Assembly (NCBI RefSeq): GCF_000760695.4
Contig: NZ_JHEG04000001.1
Location: forward strand, 8,779,123 to 8,843,122
DNA from: Tolypothrix bouteillei VB521301
GTDB taxonomy: Bacteria > Cyanobacteriota > Cyanobacteriia > Cyanobacteriales > Nostocaceae
DNA: 64,000 bases
Reading direction: 5' to 3'
The notes under the pieces were generated by a model that made no database searches, was not told the origin of the DNA, and saw only the letters and a program-made list of their open reading frames with translations. This document shows, piece after piece, positions 34,108 to 43,087 of the stretch (positions within the stretch are counted from its first letter, which is position 1; every line of letters begins with the position of its first letter). Made by a program: the position numbers and the translations under genes.

Positions 34108-35475
34108 ATGTCAACCTCAAATATTGTTACAAAAAATCCGATGCTTCAAAACATCTTAACTGCTACAACTCCAGTCGGTAAAACCAATCGCGGACATATG
34201 CGAGCCATGCAAGAGGATATGATTGGATACCTCGAGCATTTGGCGGGACAAGGCAACTTCCTTCGCATTCCTCTAGGATTTCTTGGTTCAGCTTATTTTG
34301 TCAATAGCCCTGACTTGGTGCAAGAAATTCTGCTCAAGCAATCCAAGAAATTTCAAAAACCTTTTACCGTAAAATATACAGCGAAGGAGTTTTTTGGAGA
34401 AAATCTCTTTACCAGTGATGGAGAATTGTGGCAAGCATTACGCGCTACCATTCAGCCCGTGTTTCACGCACAACGCATCAACGTCTATGCGGATATCATG
34501 CTTAATTACACTAGGGCTATGACGTCTCAATGGCAACCAGGTCAAGTGCTTGACATTCCCAAAGCCATGATGGATCTGACCTTAGGTATTACAACTAAAG
34601 TTTTATTTGGTCGGGATTTGCGTGATGAAGTATCAGGTCAGGCAATTATCCGCTTCGTCGATCTCTTCTCCGAGCGCATTAGTGGATTTCCGATACCTGC
34701 TTGGTTGCCAATTCCCAGCAATTGGGAATTGAAACGACTGATGGTGGGAAGCCGTCGCTATTTCAGCCCATTAATTGCAGAACGCCGTCAATCGTCTGAA
34801 AAGCACGATGACGTTTTATCTGTGCTCATTCAGGCTCAAGCTACAGATACGACAGGGCTTCTTACCGATCGCCAAATTTACAACGAAGTCACGAACTTAT
34901 TTGCTGCAGGTTATGAAGTAACAGCGCATACGTTGGCTTTTACTTTATATCTTATCTCCCAACATCCAGAAGTGGAAGCACGATTGTTTGAAGAGATTGA
35001 CAGAGTTTTGGGTCAAAGAGCGATTGCAACATCTGACTTAGAGCAAATGCCATACTTGGAAATGGTGTTGAAAGAATCCATGCGCTTGTTACCCGTAACA
35101 ACTGTGGTACCCCGTCAAGCAGTGGAAAATGTTGTGCTCCAAGGTTATACCCTTCCTAAAAACAGTGTTGTCCTGATTGCACCTTGGACGTTACATCGCA
35201 ACCGGGAGTACTTCCCCAACCCACTTGAGTTCAATCCAGAAAGGTTCCATCGCGAACGCCAAGACGCAATTCCCAAATTTGCCTACCTTCCTTTCTCAGG
35301 TGGTCCCCGCATCTGTATTGGCAATGCATTTGCGATGATGCAAATGCGAATCAATTTAGCAACAATTTTGCAAAATTATCGACTTACAGTCGCCCCCGGA
35401 TATCAATTCGAGACATTTTACAGATTCAATACTCGTCCCAAAAATGGATTACCTATGATTGTAGAAGCCCGATGA
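34108..35475 (+). CDS. cytochrome P450, CYP110-like
   Basis: 455 residues with all P450 landmarks: I-helix AAGYEVTAHT (oxygen activation; most P450s have A-G-x-[DE]-T, here the acidic position is E-V-T), the K-helix ESMR motif (E-x-x-R) and the heme loop FSGGPRICIGNA with the thiolate Cys403. Its layout resembles CYP110 enzymes of heterocystous cyanobacteria, which hydroxylate fatty acids or terpenes. No redox partner gene is adjacent. The 3' end overlaps the convergent glycerate kinase gene by 27 bp. Confidence 0.9.
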   Translation: MSTSNIVTKNPMLQNILTATTPVGKTNRGHMRAMQEDMIGYLEHLAGQGNFLRIPLGFLGSAYFVNSPDLVQEILLKQSKKFQKPFTVKYTAKEFFGENLFTSDGELWQALRATIQPVFHAQRINVYADIMLNYTRAMTSQWQPGQVLDIPKAMMDLTLGITTKVLFGRDLRDEVSGQAIIRFVDLFSERISGFPIPAWLPIPSNWELKRLMVGSRRYFSPLIAERRQSSEKHDDVLSVLIQAQATDTTGLLTDRQIYNEVTNLFAAGYEVTAHTLAFTLYLISQHPEVEARLFEEIDRVLGQRAIATSDLEQMPYLEMVLKESMRLLPVTTVVPRQAVENVVLQGYTLPKNSVVLIAPWTLHRNREYFPNPLEFNPERFHRERQDAIPKFAYLPFSGGPRICIGNAFAMMQMRINLATILQNYRLTVAPGYQFETFYRFNTRPKNGLPMIVEAR

Positions 35476-36663
35476 CGTGAAACCACACAACCACAACCGG
35501 ATCGCTCGCTCTGTCGCATTAGCTAATAGTTCTTCCGCCCGTTGTATGCATTCTCCAAGAGGAAGCGGTGCATCAGGTAGAGGGAAAGAAACGAGTATTC
35601 CTAATTTTTGCAATTCATCGCTTGTTAAGCGTACCGTCCCACCGAACGCTATAACTGGAACACCTTTACCGTTTTTCGCAGCACCCGCTACCCGCGCCAC
35701 GCCAGACAGAGCTTTACCACGTAAAGTTTGGACATCAATTGAGCCTTCTGCTGTCAGTACTAGGTCAGCAGTTTCTAGTTTTTGCGTTATTTGTGTTGCT
35801 TCCAGCACTACGTCAATACCAGCTTTTAGTTGTGCGTTCAAAAAAGTCATTAACCCAAAACCCATACCCCCAGCAGCACCTGCACCTTTGACAGTTTTGC
35901 AATCCCTTCCAGTTGTAGCAGCAGCGATTTTGGCAAAATGCTCCAAAGCAGCATCCAGTCCTTTCACATCAGTTGGTGTCGCCCCTTTTTGAGGTCCGTA
36001 GATATATGCTGCACCATTCTCTCCGCAAAGCGGATTATCTACATCAGATAGAACGGTAATTTGAGTGTCTTGAAGTCGTACATCCAAATCTGTCAGATCG
36101 ATCTTTGCCAATCGATGCAGAGCAAATCCCCCTCTTGGTAATTCTTGACCGTCCGCATCAAGCAAGCGTACCCCCAGTGCTTGCAACGCTCCTGCACCGC
36201 CATCAGTTGTTGCAGAACCGCCAATACCAATTAAGAGATTGCGACAACCAACGTCTAATGCAGCCCGAATTAGTTGTCCGGTACCGTAAGATGAAGCCTC
36301 CTTGGGACGGCGATCGCTTTGAGGAACAAGTGTTAGTCCAGAGGCTTGAGCCATTTCAATCACTGCTTGTCCATTTTGCAGCACGCCCCATTTAGCTTGG
36401 ACTGGATCTCCCAAAGGATTGCTTGCAGTTTCGATGCGTTCCTCTCCACCGATACCCAAAATAAAGGCTTCAACCGTTCCCTCACCTCCATCAGCAAGGG
36501 GTACTGCACTAATCTGGTATGGAATTTTTCCCATTGCTCTGTGTATTCCAAGCTTCATTGCTGCACACGCAGCAATTGCAGATAACGAACCTTTTAAAGA
36601 ATCAGGGGCGAGAACAAAATGGATATTGTGAGTGCGAACAGTATTGCTCAAGTCTGTCTCCAA
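35449..36663 (-). CDS. glycerate kinase
   Basis: 404 residues of the GarK/GlxK family. LAPDSLKGSLSA is the N-terminal signature (P-D-S-F/L-K-G), LIGIGGSATTDGGAG the nucleotide loop and GAAGGMGFGL the second conserved glycine motif; TAEGSIDVQTLRGKA follows. It makes phosphoglycerate from D-glycerate, in cyanobacteria as the end of photorespiration, although GLYK-type enzymes can do the same. It overlaps the HAD gene upstream by 16 bp and the P450 gene end-to-end by 27 bp. The last residues (LWLCGFTSSGFYNHR) look atypical. Confidence 0.88.
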   Translation of the reverse strand: METDLSNTVRTHNIHFVLAPDSLKGSLSAIAACAAMKLGIHRAMGKIPYQISAVPLADGGEGTVEAFILGIGGEERIETASNPLGDPVQAKWGVLQNGQAVIEMAQASGLTLVPQSDRRPKEASSYGTGQLIRAALDVGCRNLLIGIGGSATTDGGAGALQALGVRLLDADGQELPRGGFALHRLAKIDLTDLDVRLQDTQITVLSDVDNPLCGENGAAYIYGPQKGATPTDVKGLDAALEHFAKIAAATTGRDCKTVKGAGAAGGMGFGLMTFLNAQLKAGIDVVLEATQITQKLETADLVLTAEGSIDVQTLRGKALSGVARVAGAAKNGKGVPVIAFGGTVRLTSDELQKLGILVSFPLPDAPLPLGECIQRAEELLANATERAIRLWLCGFTSSGFYNHR

Positions 36664-37376
36664 TGGTTTTCAAGTAACTCTTGTAAATGTTCGATCGTGA
36701 AATCGGGACATACGGAACTCTCATTCAAATCCTTACTATAACGATTAATCCAAACAGTTGATAGACCTACGGCTTGTGCTCCAGCTATATCATACTTGAG
36801 GCTATCACCAACAAAAACAATTTTTGATGGCTCAACCGCTAACAATTCAACAGCTTTCTCAAACAAACGAGGTGACGGTTTAATACAGCCATAGTCTGAA
36901 GAGAAGACGATCGCATCAAATAAATGAGCGATTCCCACTCGTTCAAATTCTTTCCTGTACAATTCGCTTGTAGACCAAATATTAGAAACAACTCCTAGTT
37001 GGTGGGTTTGGCGGAGTTGATGTAAGATAGATATATACGGTTCTGATATCACTCCCGCTTCGTGTATTGCAAATACTTGTTCTAACAAACCAATTTCATC
37101 ACGGGGTAAATCTTGCGTCTGAATTATGGTTTTTAAATAACTTGCAACGGAAGAAAAATTTTCATAGTAGCGAGGATTTCCGTAATCTGCAAACATGGTG
37201 TTGCAAATTTTTCTTATAATAACATTGACTGCCTCTTCTGACAGAAATTTGCCCCCAATCTGCTGATAGGTTGAACCGAAATTTTCCATATCGGAAAATC
37301 GATCCACTTCGAACATAAAAGTGTTCCCCATGTCAAGAAGAATGGCGTCAAAATTATCAATAAATCTTTGCAGCAT
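36648..37376 (-). CDS. HAD-superfamily hydrolase
   Basis: 242 residues. Motif I is ILLDMGNTF: the nucleophile Asp is present, but the second Asp of D-x-D is Gly (D-M-G), as in some HAD subfamilies. Motif II is VSNIWS, the Lys motif is SSDYGCIKPSPRLF and motif III is FVGDSLKYDIAGAQAVG. Likely a small-molecule phosphatase or dehalogenase-like protein with changed acid/base chemistry. It is translated just before the glycerate kinase with a 16-bp overlap, which suggests a link in glycerate or glycolate metabolism (inference). Confidence 0.82.
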   Translation of the reverse strand: MLQRFIDNFDAILLDMGNTFMFEVDRFSDMENFGSTYQQIGGKFLSEEAVNVIIRKICNTMFADYGNPRYYENFSSVASYLKTIIQTQDLPRDEIGLLEQVFAIHEAGVISEPYISILHQLRQTHQLGVVSNIWSTSELYRKEFERVGIAHLFDAIVFSSDYGCIKPSPRLFEKAVELLAVEPSKIVFVGDSLKYDIAGAQAVGLSTVWINRYSKDLNESSVCPDFTIEHLQELLENHWRQT

Positions 37377-37421
37377 TTTGATAATTTTTCAATAAAATTT
37401 TTGCTGGTTAGTATAGGTTTA

Positions 37422-37796
37422 TCATTGATTGAGAAACTCTGCTATCTCTATGCGATTTCCCGCCGGATCGCGTAGGAAAAACCGCCGACACTCTGGAATT
37501 GGATTGCCATCCGGAAGAATTTCTATCCCATAGCCTCTAAGATGTTCCTCAAAAGCATTTAAATTATAAACTTGGTAACAGATATGTCTCCGAGATGTCT
37601 CATTACTGGGGTTCTTCTCCAGACTGATATGAATCTGAGTCTCTCCTAAAGAGTACCATGCACCTCCAAATGCTTTGATTTCTGGAGGTTTTGGAATTTT
37701 CGTTAGACCCAAAACTTGGCTGTAGAAAAATAACATAGCATCTTCCTTTTCAGCAGGAGATGTCACTTGAATATGATGAACACCATGAATCCACAT
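37422..37796 (-). CDS. VOC-family (glyoxalase-like) protein
   Basis: 124 residues from ATG 37796 (the frame also opens at ATG 37826, but HGVHHIQV at the N terminus is where homologues begin and GGAG lies 11 bases upstream). Single-domain vicinal-oxygen-chelate fold: IHGVHHIQVTSP gives the first metal His, ETQIHISLEKN the second and GNRIEIAEF the Glu. It could be a lyase, isomerase, dioxygenase or resistance protein; not assignable. Lies 45 bp upstream of the HAD gene on the same strand. Confidence 0.8.
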   Translation of the reverse strand: MWIHGVHHIQVTSPAEKEDAMLFFYSQVLGLTKIPKPPEIKAFGGAWYSLGETQIHISLEKNPSNETSRRHICYQVYNLNAFEEHLRGYGIEILPDGNPIPECRRFFLRDPAGNRIEIAEFLNQ

Positions 37797-37826
37797 CTTT
37801 AAATTTTCTCCAAATGAAAGAAACAC

Positions 37827-38102
37827 TCAAGACAGAAGGTGCGATCGCCAATCGCAGCCCTTTTTAGGTAAATCGACCACAATGGTAGGAGTACGGCGAC
37901 TTTGCACCCTAGGATTTATTGACGCTGTACTGCACTATTCAAGCTCTAAATAATACATTGTTTTTCTAATTTACTTAGATTTTTTATACAGTGTAACACT
38001 TATCTCGTTTTTTATTTGCATAATTCGATAGATTTACCGTAGTATAATGCATGAGATATCTCAAACTCCTCTTCTAATATCAATTGCAAGGAATTGCCTG
38101 AA
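37827..38102. promoter_or_regulatory. intergenic region with a TATAAT box before the dienelactone hydrolase
   Basis: TATAAT at 38043-38048 is a consensus -10 element, 55 bp upstream of the hydrolase ATG; no matching -35 hexamer at normal spacing. No other feature recognised. Confidence 0.35.
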
Positions 38103-38870
38103 ATGACGACTATCACAACTACAGAAATTCGCACCACTCACGTTAGAGTCCCCAACGAGGGTTTACAAATAGACGCCTATCTAGCTGAGCCAACTCGTGA
38201 AGGAACATACGCTGCTGTCATTGTGATTCAAGAAATCTTTGGGGTCAACATTCACATTCGAGAAGTGACCGAGCGATTGGCAAAAGAAGGATATGTAGCG
38301 ATCGCACCCGCTCTTTTCCAACGCGTCGCCCCTGGTTTTGAGGCTGCATATACCCCAGAAGACATTCAGGTCGGGAGAAAGTACAAGGAGCAAACCAAAG
38401 CAGACGAATTGATAAGCGATATTCAAGCCACCATCGCTTATTTAAGAACTTTGCCAAATGTTAAGAAAGATGCCATTGGCTCCATAGGTTTCTGCTTTGG
38501 CGGTCACGTTGTTTACTTGGCTGCAACACTTCCAGATATCAAAGCTACGGCTTCTTTTTATGGCGGTGGGATCGTAAACTCCACTCCTGGCGGTGGGACT
38601 CCAACTATCGCGAGTACTCCTGAGATTAAGAATCCTATATACGCTTTCTTTGGTACTCAAGACAAAGGAATTCCAGTAGAGCATACCGAGCAAATCGAAG
38701 CCGAACTTAACAAACACCAAATTCCGCATCAGGTTTTTCGTTATGAAGCAGGACACGGCTTCTTCTGTGATAAGAGAGCTGATTACAACCCCGAAGCCGC
38801 AGCCGATGCTTGGACACACGTTCTTGATCTGTTCCAAAAAAACCTTCGGAAAGCTCAATCTGTCAGTTGA
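38103..38870 (+). CDS. dienelactone hydrolase-family protein
   Basis: 255 residues from ATG 38103 (a TTG at 38094 also opens the frame). Alpha/beta hydrolase: SIGFCFGGH carries the Cys nucleophile in place of Ser, FFGTQDKGIPVEHTEQ the Asp and YEAGHGFFCDKR the His, which is the Cys-Asp-His triad of dienelactone hydrolases. The VIVIQEIFGVNIHIREVTERLA start is family-typical. No aromatic-degradation genes nearby, so the true substrate may be different. Confidence 0.87.
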   Translation: MTTITTTEIRTTHVRVPNEGLQIDAYLAEPTREGTYAAVIVIQEIFGVNIHIREVTERLAKEGYVAIAPALFQRVAPGFEAAYTPEDIQVGRKYKEQTKADELISDIQATIAYLRTLPNVKKDAIGSIGFCFGGHVVYLAATLPDIKATASFYGGGIVNSTPGGGTPTIASTPEIKNPIYAFFGTQDKGIPVEHTEQIEAELNKHQIPHQVFRYEAGHGFFCDKRADYNPEAAADAWTHVLDLFQKNLRKAQSVS

Positions 38871-39001
38871 GTTAAAAGGTTAATTTACCGAAGAAAGGCA
38901 GATGGCGCAAGGCAGAAAGCATTTAGGCTAAGTTCTCTAGTAGAATTTAGCTAACAGTTCCTCACTCTCTTTCTCGATCGCCAGTTACCGCTCGCCGCTC
39001 G

Positions 39002-39268
39002 TTACTTATGAAGAAGAGGGTTGCACTTTTCCTCAGTTCCACCTTCTGACAGACACTCGCTATATTTGAGGTATTGCTCCACTTTGGGATTCGTTTTGTT
39101 TTGCTGTTCTACCTGCACCCGTTTTGCCCCACTTTGGTCAACAAAATTGTTCCTGTATACCAAGTAACAAATAGATAGAGAGCCTGCTATGACTCCTGCG
39201 GTAACTACCGTTAAGCCCAGTCTGTTCCAGAATTTGTTTGGGTTGCTGTATTTTGGGTCAACTTTCAT
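39002..39268 (-). CDS. small single-pass membrane protein, unknown
   Basis: 88 residues. One transmembrane helix at about 17-38 (LGLTVVTAGVIAGSLSICYLVY) after a basic N terminus, then a hydrophilic tail ending SECLSEGGTEEKCNPLLHK with two Cys. Not recognised. Confidence 0.6.
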   Translation of the reverse strand: MKVDPKYSNPNKFWNRLGLTVVTAGVIAGSLSICYLVYRNNFVDQSGAKRVQVEQQNKTNPKVEQYLKYSECLSEGGTEEKCNPLLHK

Positions 39269-39636
39269 ATTTCAGGTACAGATACTTACGCAGTTAATTT
39301 TTACACTATCTTGGACTGCCAAATTTAAAGAGTATGTAAAGCCTTCTTTTGTTAATTGAAAGTTGAGATTTAGTAGTTAGTAGTTAGTAGCTAAGAACGC
39401 CTCATTCTTAAGTAAGATTTTTGCGATCGTATTTTTACAGAAATTTAATTTTACTGAGATATCTTGAGATTTCGTTTTAAGAAATATTACGCAGACAGCC
39501 TAAATCATGATGAAAATTTTTAAATACCTTAGGTAGGGATAAAGCCGCCCCAGAAGCTAACAGAGAGGGTGTTTTTCATCCTCTCTATAAAGAGAAAGAA
39601 CTTGATAGGGCTGTAGCAAAAACAGACGAGCCAATT
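39269..39636. other. gene-free stretch
   Basis: 368 bp without a supported gene. TAGTAGTTAGTAGTTAGTAG at about 39371-39392 is a short tandem (STRR-like) run. Otherwise featureless and A/T-rich. Confidence 0.5.
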
Positions 39637-40356
39637 CTAAGCATTTACATTTACATAAGCATTTTCAGCAAGCAAAGGTACACAGTTGCTAACATTTAAT
39701 TCTGCTGCTAACTCAACGTCCAACTCAAATCCTTTTTCAATTAATTCCTTTCCAGAACTGCATTTTTTCAAATACGATCGCAAATCGTGCTGAAATTTTT
39801 GAAATGTGACTACAGCAGTTTCTGCTTCCGGTGATAAACTCCCTGCTAACGCGCTTAGAATTGCTCCAGCACCAATCAAATCTTCAAATGCTGGTCGCAG
39901 TGTCCCATCATCCCACTTTTCACCTGCGGGAATTATTGCAATCCGGCGTCCATAGCTTTGAGCAAATTGGGCTACAGCTTTAAAGTTTCGCAAGGAACCG
40001 GCTATGGTGGGAGTCTTCCCAGTCAGCAATGTTAGAGAAGAACCGTTGGGAGACGGTACAACTAATTTAGTTCCTGTAGGAATTTGCATTAAAGATGCAG
40101 GAGAAAGCGAATAACCTTCTTTGGCTAAACGACCTTTTGACAATTCTGCTTGTACAGACCGTGCATAATCAACTGCAGAATCATCTCTCCATTGGTATGG
40201 ATAAATAATTGCACCATTGTTGGTGGCGATTTCTACAGAGGTTGAAAATGAGAGGATATCGACTATAACAATAACATCACTGATGGGAGCTAGTTGAGAC
40301 ACTCCTTTTGCGCCCCACTCAGAGCGTAAGTCAAATTCCGCTTGGTCGTAAATCAT
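39637..40356 (-). CDS. comB: probable 2-phosphosulfolactate phosphatase
   Basis: 239 residues of the ComB family. VIVDILSFSTSVEIATNNGA is the N-terminal conserved block with the Asp and Ser residues; VPSPNGSSLTLL and IPAGEKWDDGTLRPAFEDLIGAGAIL are the other two. In coenzyme M synthesis ComB dephosphorylates phosphosulfolactate; cyanobacteria lack coenzyme M, so the substrate here may differ. Monocistronic. Confidence 0.83.
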   Translation of the reverse strand: MIYDQAEFDLRSEWGAKGVSQLAPISDVIVIVDILSFSTSVEIATNNGAIIYPYQWRDDSAVDYARSVQAELSKGRLAKEGYSLSPASLMQIPTGTKLVVPSPNGSSLTLLTGKTPTIAGSLRNFKAVAQFAQSYGRRIAIIPAGEKWDDGTLRPAFEDLIGAGAILSALAGSLSPEAETAVVTFQKFQHDLRSYLKKCSSGKELIEKGFELDVELAAELNVSNCVPLLAENAYVNVNA

Positions 40357-40566
40357 AAATTACGGTAAATTTATAGAATAACAGTAGTATTTTAACTCAA
40401 CAACTGTTTTCTGAGTCCGCTTTTAAAAGCAGATACAACTTCCGATAACAGGTAGCGTGCTGGTGATTTCGCCGCACAAGCGTCAATTACACCTTTGCTC
40501 GAATCTCATCTCAGTCACTTTAGTATGGAGAGTGGTTCAAAAACAGCAAGTCTGTGAGTTGGATAG

Positions 40567-40893
40567 TTATTGAAAGTCTTCTAAATAGAAAGGGGAACTC
40601 ATACCTATACTGGCTTCTTTAGTAATATCACCATCAAAAATTTTTACAGTCAAATTTCCATTAACTTGTTTTGCAAATGGAATTAACAAGCTATTGATGT
40701 AATTTTGTGCATTTTCGATAGAGTCAAATTCATAAAACCCACCAACAGTGTTAGTGTTTATACCACTTAACCAAGTTTTTGATTTTAATCCGGGAAATTT
40801 TTTCATTTCTATATTAGTGTGACCCCAGTCAATGTCAGTGAAGGGAATAGAGACTTGATACTCGGCGTATATAAATACTTTATTTACAGACAT
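40567..40893 (-). CDS. YdhR-like putative monooxygenase
   Basis: 108 residues. KSKTWLSGINTNTVGGFYEFDSIENAQNYI matches the YdhR family core (W-L-x(3)-N-T-x-G-G-x-Y), a ferredoxin-like ABM fold, where heme or small aromatic substrates have been suggested. It diverges from the LysR regulator next door, an arrangement that often means the regulator controls it. Confidence 0.72.
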   Translation of the reverse strand: MSVNKVFIYAEYQVSIPFTDIDWGHTNIEMKKFPGLKSKTWLSGINTNTVGGFYEFDSIENAQNYINSLLIPFAKQVNGNLTVKIFDGDITKEASIGMSSPFYLEDFQ

Positions 40894-41011
40894 TTGTGGC
40901 CTTTCTTTTTTTTTGGTAATTTATTTTTTATACCTTATCGTAAATAACGAATGGTTTACGCATCACAAGGGTATTATTACAGAGTTTCTGAGAACTCCGT
41001 TAGTCAAAAAT

Positions 41012-41920
41012 ATGGAACTGCGACACCTCCGTTACTTTATTGCTGTCGCTGAGGATCTGCACTTCAGTCGGGCGGCTGAGCGATTGCATATAGCCCAACC
41101 GCCTCTGAGCCAGCAAATTCAGCAGTTGGAAGCAGAATTGGGAGTTGAATTGTTCCATCGCAAAACTAAGCGACAGGTGCAACTGACGGAAGCGGGAAGG
41201 GTATTTTTACAGGAAGCCTATCAACTGTTGGCGCACTTGGAGAGCACAGTTCAGATTACTCAACGCACGGGGCGGGGAGAGATAGGACAGTTGCGAGTAG
41301 GGTTTATCAGTCCTGCAATCTACAGTGTATTGCCTGTTATATTACAGGAATTTCGGCAACAGTTTCCAGATGTGGAATTGGTATTGCAGGAGTTAACAAC
41401 TACCGAACAGGAACAAGCACTTCGCGATCGCCGCATTCACGTTGGTTTTGTGTATCCACCTTTGGAAGATACCGAGCTGAGTTACCTGTGCATTCAGCAA
41501 GAAACACTCATTGCAGCATTATACCAAACCCATCCTTTAGCACAACAAGAACCTATTGCAGTGCAATCTCTTGCAAATGAACCGTTTATTTTATTCCCCC
41601 GTCACTTAGGAATAGGGCTATACGATAAAATTATGGCTCTGTGTCAGCAAGGAAATTTCACCCCAAAGATTGCACAACAAGCAATTCAGATGCAGACAAT
41701 TATCGGACTTGTGGCTGCAGGTATGGGAGTTGCAATTGTGCCATCTTCTTTGCAGAATCTTCAACGCACGGGTTTAGTTTATCAGGCGATCGCACATCCG
41801 ACACCTCCAATCGAAACTGCGATCGTGTGGAATGAGAAGGAAGAAACACCAGTTTTGCAGCAATTTCTTAATGTTGTGAGCCAACTGAGCAAAACAAATT
41901 CTGATTTTCCGAAATTGTAA
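41012..41920 (+). CDS. LysR-family transcriptional regulator
   Basis: 302 residues from ATG 41012, which begins MELRHLRYFIAVAEDLHFSR, the normal LysR start; an upstream ATG at 40913 would add 33 atypical residues. The winged helix-turn-helix covers 1-60 and the substrate-binding domain 90-295. Its layout (RAAERLHIAQPPLSQQIQQLEAELGVELFHR) is that of the CbnR/BenM/CatM type, which respond to aromatic intermediates. Likely targets are itself and the divergent YdhR-like gene 119 bp away. Confidence 0.88.
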   Translation: MELRHLRYFIAVAEDLHFSRAAERLHIAQPPLSQQIQQLEAELGVELFHRKTKRQVQLTEAGRVFLQEAYQLLAHLESTVQITQRTGRGEIGQLRVGFISPAIYSVLPVILQEFRQQFPDVELVLQELTTTEQEQALRDRRIHVGFVYPPLEDTELSYLCIQQETLIAALYQTHPLAQQEPIAVQSLANEPFILFPRHLGIGLYDKIMALCQQGNFTPKIAQQAIQMQTIIGLVAAGMGVAIVPSSLQNLQRTGLVYQAIAHPTPPIETAIVWNEKEETPVLQQFLNVVSQLSKTNSDFPKL

Positions 41921-42037
41921 ATGCAAAATTGTAGAAAATACTAACTGATATATTGTGCTACTATTATATGTAGTTCAATTGTAATACAACAACAAAGAGA
42001 GGCAAAAAATGAACTATCGGGACTTTTAAAGCCGGAC

Positions 42038-43063
42038 TTGACGAACCCAGCAAATGGCATTCACGCCATAAATCTTATCGTCTATAAAATAGCTGAGGCT
42101 CTTCAAGCGTCCGGATATCCAGAACCAACAATTTGGCGTTCTTCACCCATCACCACAGTTGCTAATAACTTCGACAAACTTTATTTCCCTTCAGATAGTT
42201 TGTCGCGATCGCCAAAATACACGCGCTACCTAAACGACGGTAGACTCCTAAGAACTCACACCACTACAATCGTGCCAGAGTTACTCCCGAAATTACAGGG
42301 AGAACAGCTGATCCTCCATCCCGGTATTTGTTACCGTCGGGATGTCGTAGATAAACGTCATGTAGGTGAACCGCACCAAATGGACGTGTGGTTGACAAGC
42401 GAACATCAAGCTTTGGGTAGAGACGCTTTAATCAAATTTGTTCAAATCATTCTCCATGCAGTTCTTCCTGGGGTATCTTACCGTCTCAACGAAACCTCAC
42501 ATCCATACACTTATCATGGATTGGAAATAGAGGTTTTAGTCAATGGCAAATGGGTTGAAGTAGGAGAGTGTGGCGAAGCTCATCCCGGTTTACTAAAACC
42601 AGGATATACAGGCTTAGCATCAGGTTGGGGATTAGACCGATTGGTAATGCTTGTGAAGGGAATGGATGATATTCGCTTGCTGCGAAGCACCAATCCTAAA
42701 ATTGCAGAGCAGATGACCAACCTAGAACTTTACCATCAGGTATCCAATCAACCCAGCATCTACAGGGATATGTCCATTGTGACCGGGCTTGATGTCGAGT
42801 TAGAAGATATTTGCGAACAAATAGTAGAAACGTTAGGAGATGACGTAGAACTTTTAGAGTCCGTAGATATTTTAAGCGAAACTCACTATCACCAACTTCC
42901 ACCACAAGCAATTCAACGTTTGGGTATTCAACCCCATCAAAAGAATTTGCTCGTGCGAATGACTCTCCAAAGCCTCCGCACTTCCATCACAAATCAAAAA
43001 GCTAATATGTTGCGGGAATTAGTTTACCAGAAAATTCATCAGGGTTTGCCAGCGATCGCATGA
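42038..43063 (+). CDS. single-chain PheS-like class II synthetase paralogue with FDX-ACB domain
   Basis: 341 residues from a TTG. Class II motifs: LRTHTTTIVPELL, motif 2 HPGICYRRDVVDKRHVGEPHQ, GLEIEVLVNGKWVEVGECGEAHPGLL and motif 3 GWGLDRLVMLVKGMDDIRLLR, all as in PheRS alpha. The C-terminal 110 residues (QPSIYRDMSIVTG onward) look like the ferredoxin-fold anticodon-binding domain of PheT, so core and anticodon domains are fused on one chain as in mitochondrial PheRS. Whether it charges tRNA or modifies something else is unknown. ATG 42009 with a good AGAGAGG site reads MNYRDF and stops, one frame off (see findings). Confidence 0.8.
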   Translation: MTNPANGIHAINLIVYKIAEALQASGYPEPTIWRSSPITTVANNFDKLYFPSDSLSRSPKYTRYLNDGRLLRTHTTTIVPELLPKLQGEQLILHPGICYRRDVVDKRHVGEPHQMDVWLTSEHQALGRDALIKFVQIILHAVLPGVSYRLNETSHPYTYHGLEIEVLVNGKWVEVGECGEAHPGLLKPGYTGLASGWGLDRLVMLVKGMDDIRLLRSTNPKIAEQMTNLELYHQVSNQPSIYRDMSIVTGLDVELEDICEQIVETLGDDVELLESVDILSETHYHQLPPQAIQRLGIQPHQKNLLVRMTLQSLRTSITNQKANMLRELVYQKIHQGLPAIA

Positions 43064-43087
43064 GGTTCGTAGTAGTGCTTTAGCGCA

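Noticed and set aside
36105..36585. + strand frames opposite glycerate kinase
   Set aside because: Antisense shadows; the minus-strand gene has clear family motifs.
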